Assembly (NCBI RefSeq): GCF_937128415.1
Contig: NZ_CAKZMJ010000061.1
Coordinates: 1-64,000, forward strand
Length of the DNA stretch: 64,000 bases
Reading direction: 5' to 3'
Source of the DNA: an uncultured Caldilinea sp.
Lineage (GTDB): Bacteria; Chloroflexota; Anaerolineae; Caldilineales; Caldilineaceae
Shown one piece after another: positions 57,716 to 64,000 of this stretch; positions within the stretch are counted from its first letter, which is position 1, and the number at the start of each line of letters is the position of its first letter. The translations under genes and the position numbers were made by a program. The notes under the pieces were generated by a model. That model was given only the letters and a program-made list of their open reading frames with translations. It made no database searches and had not been told where the DNA came from.

Positions 57716-59140
57716 TTACGAAAGACGATGGGTTGGCGAATTGAGAATGACATCTTCTCCAGGGATGCTAGTTTGGAGATGCTGCTGTCTTTGCCTTCCA
57801 AGCGACAACAGAAATTGGCGCGCAAAGATAGAAAGTAGAATCCAGAGAAAAATCATCATCCAGGCGACATTCCAGATAAAATCGACGAAACCGCCTATCA
57901 CTATTACAGTGTTGACCATAAAAAAGCCCATCGCAGCAACAAACACCGGCGTTTTCGGCAAGGTTAATAATGCATTGTAGATCGTTTGAATGACAAACCC
58001 TACGATAAAAGGAGCTGCGATTAGCCCAGCCCAACCGAAGTTTGCCCAAGCTTCGGCGATGAATAGTGTATTGATAACACCCGCAGTGCCACTTTCTACG
58101 GCGGCCGGATTGATGATTTCCATGATAACCCGAGCAGATCGGGCATGTTCGACGCCGAAAAGCGTTCCGGCAAGCCATCCTGGAAAACTCGCTCCCTGCA
58201 GGAAGGGGTGTAAGGAGGGAAATATCATAAAGTGAAGCGGAACGCCTGCGACTGCAGTCATGAGGATGCGACCGATAGGTCCTTGCGCAAGCCCGATTTC
58301 CAGATGACCGGTTGTCACAATATACAAAAGTGAAATCAAAAAAACAGTTAACAAGGCGATAGAAATAATTCTTGCTAGAGTAAATCCTCCTCGAATAAAG
58401 CCTCGAATGAAAAATAATGCTAACAAATAATTGAGAATGGGCAGTTTTTGACCGTCGCTTGTCACTGCCAACACTGCTGTAGCAAATGTCATGAAAAACC
58501 AGAGTTTAATTTTGCGGTTGTGTGGATACAATGATGAGTACGCAAAAGCGACATAAGACACAAATGGGGCTAAGAGAATGGAAAAGAGATTGCGAATATA
58601 CTGGTTGCCGCTAAATTCTCGCCCTGCCTCGATGCGCAATTGCGCGAATTCAAAGCTGGATATGTTAGAAGAAAAGAGTGCAACAAATGGAGCTTGCCCT
58701 ACTACCGAATATACATAAAGAGTGGCTGCGAGAGCAACCAATGACATGCCGCCCCAAAATGTTAACAGTGCGCTATCCTTTGGGCTTTGCAAAGGGCGAA
58801 GCGGAGTTGCGAAATATGCAAGCAGCTTGGCTCTCACTCTCCCTCCCCATACAAATTTTTGGGTGAGAATCATGGCGATCGGCAACGCAATCAGGGTGTA
58901 GGCAATCGACCAATAGGATAGGATGAGATGCTCTTCAGCTACTCTTGAAATGAGGTAATGTTCAACTCCAAACACAAAGGCTAAATTGATGCCGATAAAG
59001 CTTTGCAAAATGAGTCCAAAATAAAAAAACCAAGAAACGATGTTCAGGCGTCGCAGAGACATGCTGCCTGAAGCCATCTGAAACAGGCGAAAACTGGCGA
59101 TAAAAATCAGCGCCGAAATGGAAAGATAATGAAGATGCAT
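57716..59140 (-). CDS. Wzy-like oligosaccharide repeat-unit polymerase
   Basis: A polytopic protein of 474 residues with about 11-12 helices and little sequence conservation, as usual for Wzy. The O-antigen polymerase type is suggested by the large loop AVAGVPLHFMIFPSLHPFLQGASFPGWLAGTLFG... and by the late motif TLFIAEAWANFGWAGLIAAPFIVGFV. Its place between glycosyltransferases, TPR and Wzx genes supports the role. It starts 4 bases after the TPR gene stop. The cluster thus contains this Wzy and the ligase-type gene at 49298-50596, so one is likely the polymerase and the other a ligase or capsule attachment factor. Confidence 0.8.
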   Translation of the reverse strand: MHLHYLSISALIFIASFRLFQMASGSMSLRRLNIVSWFFYFGLILQSFIGINLAFVFGVEHYLISRVAEEHLILSYWSIAYTLIALPIAMILTQKFVWGGRVRAKLLAYFATPLRPLQSPKDSALLTFWGGMSLVALAATLYVYSVVGQAPFVALFSSNISSFEFAQLRIEAGREFSGNQYIRNLFSILLAPFVSYVAFAYSSLYPHNRKIKLWFFMTFATAVLAVTSDGQKLPILNYLLALFFIRGFIRGGFTLARIISIALLTVFLISLLYIVTTGHLEIGLAQGPIGRILMTAVAGVPLHFMIFPSLHPFLQGASFPGWLAGTLFGVEHARSARVIMEIINPAAVESGTAGVINTLFIAEAWANFGWAGLIAAPFIVGFVIQTIYNALLTLPKTPVFVAAMGFFMVNTVIVIGGFVDFIWNVAWMMIFLWILLSIFARQFLLSLGRQRQQHLQTSIPGEDVILNSPTHRLS

Positions 59141-59144
59141 CTTG

Positions 59145-60092
59145 TTATTCCTGACATCGACCGGTTACCGTTCGTTGTGCGCTTTCAAGGAGGACGCGTT
59201 GGTCGCCTGTTCGATCCGTCGCTGTCGCCTCATGCAAGATTTGTCTCGCCTCTGCACACCGACCGACGTTTGCATACGCTACACTCAGGTCCACCAGGTA
59301 GGGAATGTATCTGCGGCCCGAAGGCTGTTGCAAAATGGTTTCTAAGAAGTGAAGCCCCTCTTCTTGTCTACCGCTATTAAAGAGGGCTTTCCCCAGCCAA
59401 ACGGCGTTATCTAAGATGGGTTGTCGATTATAGACTTCCTCAAAAATTCTCGCTGCATTTGCATAGTCTTTTTTATAGAAATGTGCTCTTCCCACCATGA
59501 ATTGAATCTGGGGAGAATCGCTATTCTCAGACAAGGTGGAACCGAATTCTATGACTTCATCGAATCGATTTTTTGATAGCAATAAGTGAAGGTACGCCGA
59601 AGCAAGCAATGGATCTGTCTTTATCATATCCTTGGATTGTTTTTGAATTCCTATAGGGAGATCATCGCCTTGTTCGGCCAGCACTTTGACGAGAAAAATT
59701 CGCTCGGAAGGTCGGGATAGATCGAGCATCTCTATCATTTTTTGCCCGTCCCCCTCTGCGAGCGCGCTTTCAAGCATGAAGTTTCGAGCTAAATCAGGAT
59801 GCGTGGCAAGACTCTTCTGAAAATGTCGACGCGCTTCAGAGAAATTGCCAGCTCGATAGTGGGCGACGCCTTGCAGGTAAGGACTTGCTTGATTTGGGAA
59901 ATACATCATTGCCCCGTCGCGTGTAGTGGATAAGGCTCTCAGGAGCGCCAAATTTCCCCAATTGCTCTGCAAAGAAGAAAAAATAAAAAAGCAGAACAAA
60001 ATCGCTGCAACGAAAACAGTGACCTGGAAGAGTGCGGTTGTTTGGGGCCATCTGAAAACCAAATGTCGACGTAGGGTCATATTAAGACTCAA
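59145..60092 (-). CDS. Membrane-anchored TPR-repeat protein
   Basis: A 315-residue protein with one N-terminal membrane helix (LFQVTVFVAAILFCFFIFSSL, about 21-41) and several TPR-like helical pairs, for instance ASPYLQGVAHYRAGNFSEARRHFQ, QFMVGRAHFYKKDYANAARIFEE and AVWLGKALFNSGRQEEGLHFLE. TPR proteins in polysaccharide clusters often scaffold polymerase, ligase or export proteins. Its start overlaps the upstream glycosyltransferase stop by 4 bases. Confidence 0.85.
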   Translation of the reverse strand: MSLNMTLRRHLVFRWPQTTALFQVTVFVAAILFCFFIFSSLQSNWGNLALLRALSTTRDGAMMYFPNQASPYLQGVAHYRAGNFSEARRHFQKSLATHPDLARNFMLESALAEGDGQKMIEMLDLSRPSERIFLVKVLAEQGDDLPIGIQKQSKDMIKTDPLLASAYLHLLLSKNRFDEVIEFGSTLSENSDSPQIQFMVGRAHFYKKDYANAARIFEEVYNRQPILDNAVWLGKALFNSGRQEEGLHFLETILQQPSGRRYIPYLVDLSVAYANVGRCAEARQILHEATATDRTGDQRVLLESAQRTVTGRCQE

Positions 60093-61234
60093 GACGAGAT
60101 CAAGTCCTCATGAACCTGTAAAAGCAAATCGGCGGCTTGTTTTGCGCGTTGTTGCCAGGTGTGTTTTTCCCGAACCCGAAAAACATTATCTTGCATTTTC
60201 TTGAGCTCCGAAGGGTGATCGGCAAGATAAGTAAGCAAATTTTTAAGCTCCTCAGTGGAGTGCACCACCCATCCAATGCATTCTGCTTGCACAAATCTGG
60301 CGGCTTCTGTGTTGCCTGAAACAATCATCGGGACTCCGTAACCCAGCGACTCAAATAGCTTTAGTGGAATGGCAAAACTGCGATACTCATGCGGCGGATA
60401 AAATAACAAAGATATATCGTTTTGGATATACAGTGATCCCAATTCCGTTTCGTTGGCGTGAACGATAGAAATATTTGACGCGAACCATGCTTCATAAACG
60501 CTTCTCCAGGCATCCCATTCCTGTTTGCGACAAGAGATTGTTAATCGTAGATTCGAGCTTTTATGTACAGCCTGCAACACAGGTCGAATATCATACAATG
60601 GAGGAACGATGCCACCTACATAAAGAAGGTGTAGAGTTGCTGGCGTATCGCATTGTTGCAAATTTGAACGTGAAAAGTTTGCATCCGGAAGTTTACAACC
60701 TGGAGGCAATGCGATCACACGAGTTTCATCCCTAAAAAAAGGGAGCACCTTCAGCATATTGATAGATGGGAGAAATAAATAGTCTAGATAACGAGCGTAC
60801 AAGTATAGTTCGTAATGATAGAGAGGATAGCTGATTAGCCACTTATACCACTGAATGTTATTTCTGTATTGATCAAATTTCCAGTGTATATCTCGATAAA
60901 AAAGTCCCAATGGAATTTTTCTCACTCGCAACCTATCAAAGATAGAGAGTTCTTTAAATGCTTGGCCGATGGCAAAGGTTTTATCTCGCACGATCGGTGG
61001 CGCAGTGGTTGCTTCTCCATAAAAGAATTGATATTGAGAATCGGTTGTGTGGGATAAGTCTTTCATCAACCGAGAAATTTTTTCAGCGCGCTGCGAAAGA
61101 ACGCCGGTGATTTCATAAATATCGTATCCTAAAGAGCTAAACGCCTCTAACATCTTAATAGGACGCACCTGACTTCCACTTTGAGGAGCGTTAGACAGCG
61201 GTGCAGGATAATAGAAAATCATTTTACGAGTCAT
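60089..61234 (-). CDS. GT-B glycosyltransferase
   Basis: A 381-residue glycosyltransferase of GT4-like fold. The N-terminal part begins MIFYYPAPLSNAPQSGSQVRPIKMLEAFSSLGYD. The donor domain has LHLLYVGGIVPPLYDIRPVLQAV, NDISLLFYPPHEYRSFAIPLKLFESLGYGVPMIVSGNTEAARFV and a C-terminal helix EKHTWQQRAKQAADLLLQV. The classic E-x7-E is replaced by a more degenerate pattern (LKLFESLGYG), common in this subgroup. It is the first gene of a run coupled by overlaps to the TPR gene. A spacer of 123 bases separates it from wzx. Confidence 0.85.
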   Translation of the reverse strand: MTRKMIFYYPAPLSNAPQSGSQVRPIKMLEAFSSLGYDIYEITGVLSQRAEKISRLMKDLSHTTDSQYQFFYGEATTAPPIVRDKTFAIGQAFKELSIFDRLRVRKIPLGLFYRDIHWKFDQYRNNIQWYKWLISYPLYHYELYLYARYLDYLFLPSINMLKVLPFFRDETRVIALPPGCKLPDANFSRSNLQQCDTPATLHLLYVGGIVPPLYDIRPVLQAVHKSSNLRLTISCRKQEWDAWRSVYEAWFASNISIVHANETELGSLYIQNDISLLFYPPHEYRSFAIPLKLFESLGYGVPMIVSGNTEAARFVQAECIGWVVHSTEELKNLLTYLADHPSELKKMQDNVFRVREKHTWQQRAKQAADLLLQVHEDLISS

Positions 61235-61357
61235 TAGGCATCTCGTTTTTACTTCCTGATTGATTCAACTTACCATCTGGCTATCAAGGTTTTGGTAAAC
61301 ATAAAAACATGAAAAGTTATGTCCGTGAATGCTTATCAATCAATAAGCTTATCGCTT

Positions 61358-62845
61358 CTATCCTTTGAAAATGTTCATTTGCGTTTTGAGAACATAAAGC
61401 ATATAGAGAATCGTCCACAAAATTGCAGTTGCCACTGTCAACATCGGCTCATGAAACGAAACGGACATGAGCAAAAAGGTCGCTCCAGCAGGCAGAAAAA
61501 GAAGCACGTTTTTGGCAAGGATTCTAATCACATTGCGTCGCGGCACCCCGGCGGTCGATAAGATTGAATAGTTGATATAACCGTATACAAAGATTCCTGT
61601 CGCCGCAAACAAGAAAATGGAGATGCGCGGCTCCTGAAGCATTCCCCCAATCCACAAGGAAAGAAATCGGGTCACAAAGTTGGCGATGTTCCAGCGCAGC
61701 ATGCGTTCTTGCTTTTCGAGCACGTTAAATATTGTGCTTAGGGGTGAAGAAATGAACCAGACGAACGCCCAAATGCTTAAGATTTGTGCATAGCTCCCGG
61801 CTTCCGCCCATTCAGGCCCGAAGAAAATTGTGAACAAATCGCGTCCGGTCAATGTCAGCGTGAGCATGGGAAACAGCCCAACGAGGACCAGCCGGTGAAA
61901 GGTGTTTTCGACTAAAACCGAAAGATTGCCTTGCTGATGCGCTTCGGCGGCTCGAGGATAAAACACCTGCGCGATGGCGCTTCCGATCAGGCTCATCGGC
62001 AACTGCAAAATCCGAAATCCAAGCGAGTAATACCCCACCACTGCGGATGAGAAAAAGGCGGAAAGTAGAAAGGCCGGCAATTGCCAGGAGAAACTGTTTA
62101 GAAGGGCCGACCAGGCGTCATACAGGGGGAATTTACGGTACCGTTTCACAGCGGCGAGGATCTTTCGAGGCCGCACCGCTTTCTGAAATATATCCTTGTC
62201 GTCTCGAAAAATTTGCACCCCGAGCGTAAGGACGGCAAGCATCTGTCCACCGACGCTCGAAATAATCAAAGCGCCGCCGGGTGCAACCCCGGTGAGCCCG
62301 AGCGTAATTTGAGAAGTTACCGTGCTGACCGACTGAAGAATGCGCGAGATGGACAGGCGGCCAAAGTGACGAGTGCGCGTGTTCCAATAGTTGAATCCGA
62401 GGAAGACGCCGGCGAGAAATGTCGCCGGCGGAACCAACCACAACCAGGGCCCCAATGCGGGAGCCTTCAGAAGATGGATGATGAACTCACGTCCCCATCC
62501 GATGACAATTAAGGCGAGCAGTGTCATCAAGACGGCGAAAAAAAGCGTCGCTCCTAATACATTCGCCGCATCTTCATCTTTCTCCGGCAGCGTGATCGCC
62601 AGTTCGTAACGTAAGCAGGCAATCACCCCCAGAATCGTTGTAATCGATGTGTAGATTGCCAGCACGCCAAACGCCTCGGGTGTGTACAGGCGCGTTAAAA
62701 CAGGCGCTGCTAAGATTAACAGCGCCTGTGCAAAGGTGGTCCCTGAAACTAACTTAAGAACATCGCCTCCAAAACCACCCCTGGCTCGCTTAGCTGGACC
62801 ATTGGTGCGAGGAGGCGAGGTTTCGACGATGGAGGTTTCAGACAT
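61358..62845 (-). CDS. Wzx-like polysaccharide flippase
   Basis: A 495-residue membrane protein of the MATE/MVF-like oligosaccharide flippase group with about 12-14 helices. The N-terminal repeat LVSGTTFAQALLILAAPVLTRLYTPEAFGVLAIYTSI is diagnostic. The second half starts around KRYRKFPLYDAWSALLNSFSWQLPAFLLSAFF. It moves the lipid-linked repeat unit across the membrane. The frame is open back to 63298 in DNA antisense-shifted to the next gene. The ATG at 62845 is chosen because the family N-terminus begins there. It is followed by AT-rich genes and preceded by a GC-rich one. Confidence 0.92.
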   Translation of the reverse strand: MSETSIVETSPPRTNGPAKRARGGFGGDVLKLVSGTTFAQALLILAAPVLTRLYTPEAFGVLAIYTSITTILGVIACLRYELAITLPEKDEDAANVLGATLFFAVLMTLLALIVIGWGREFIIHLLKAPALGPWLWLVPPATFLAGVFLGFNYWNTRTRHFGRLSISRILQSVSTVTSQITLGLTGVAPGGALIISSVGGQMLAVLTLGVQIFRDDKDIFQKAVRPRKILAAVKRYRKFPLYDAWSALLNSFSWQLPAFLLSAFFSSAVVGYYSLGFRILQLPMSLIGSAIAQVFYPRAAEAHQQGNLSVLVENTFHRLVLVGLFPMLTLTLTGRDLFTIFFGPEWAEAGSYAQILSIWAFVWFISSPLSTIFNVLEKQERMLRWNIANFVTRFLSLWIGGMLQEPRISIFLFAATGIFVYGYINYSILSTAGVPRRNVIRILAKNVLLFLPAGATFLLMSVSFHEPMLTVATAILWTILYMLYVLKTQMNIFKG

Positions 62846-62904
62846 GTAATATATTTTAGTGGCTTTGTTTTTTATGCAATCATTTCCGCAGCAATGCCTA
62901 GTCG

Positions 62905-64000
<1,096 letters not shown>

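Overview
The window is a high-GC bacterial chromosome segment with closely packed genes, many ATGA stop/start overlaps and several intergenic repeats. Gene content fits a member of Chloroflexota, perhaps Caldilineae or Anaerolineae. The reasons are a HMG-CoA reductase with an extra N-terminal domain, Pro/Thr-rich 'PTPTP' linkers in surface proteins, SH3b and PspC proteins, and an FMN-riboswitch-controlled RibXY-type riboflavin ABC transporter. This assignment is inference; no rRNA is present and only one tRNA was found.

Layout. 1-1.8 kb: a 105-bp tandem repeat, an OsmC-like peroxiredoxin and a short-chain dehydrogenase. 1.8-9.5 kb: a sugar-uptake operon (DhaK, DhaL, lipoprotein binding protein, double ABC ATPase, two permeases, beta-hydroxyacid dehydrogenase) behind an extended -10 promoter and a palindromic operator candidate. 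9.6-14 kb: a small FtsB/DivIC-like protein, a baeRF/Vms1-like protein and ClpC, closed by a strong terminator. 14.1-18.4 kb (minus): RtcB RNA ligase, archease and a secreted BNR/DUF1906 protein. 18.5-20.1 kb: repeats and a GH1 beta-glucosidase. 20.1-23.4 kb (minus): riboflavin ABC transporter, two leader terminators, FMN riboswitch and promoter. 23.4-29.4 kb: xylulokinase, HMG-CoA reductase, a 21-copy 8-bp repeat, two XdhC-type proteins and a class III aminotransferase. 29.5-34.9 kb: UvsE, PspC protein, MutM, an ECF sigma factor and its probable anti-sigma partner.

35-40.4 kb holds tRNA-Leu(CAA), an SH3b lipoprotein, and a large protein with four cyclic-nucleotide-binding domains, one membrane helix and an external domain. 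That external domain also ends the SH3b lipoprotein. A caspase-like candidate follows. 40.4-45.8 kb: M3 peptidase, MBL hydrolase, Yip1-like protein and ThyX. 45.9-64 kb is a surface-polysaccharide region: a very long Wzz-like protein, an overlapping HEPN/MNT toxin-antitoxin pair, and then a minus-strand cluster. The cluster holds a polymerase/ligase, NDP-sugar dehydratase, initiating sugar transferase, two DegT aminotransferases (one running off the window), methyltransferase, three glycosyltransferases, Wzy, a TPR protein and Wzx. Its middle (about 52.6-62.8 kb) is visibly more AT-rich than its surroundings and contains a small IS-like remnant, which suggests horizontal acquisition.

The most unusual items are the four-cNBD transmembrane protein with its SH3b partner, the RNA-controlled riboflavin operon with two successive terminators, the 26-residue repeats inside the Wzz-like protein, the overlapping HEPN/MNT genes, and the 8-bp Shine-Dalgarno-rich array before xdhC.
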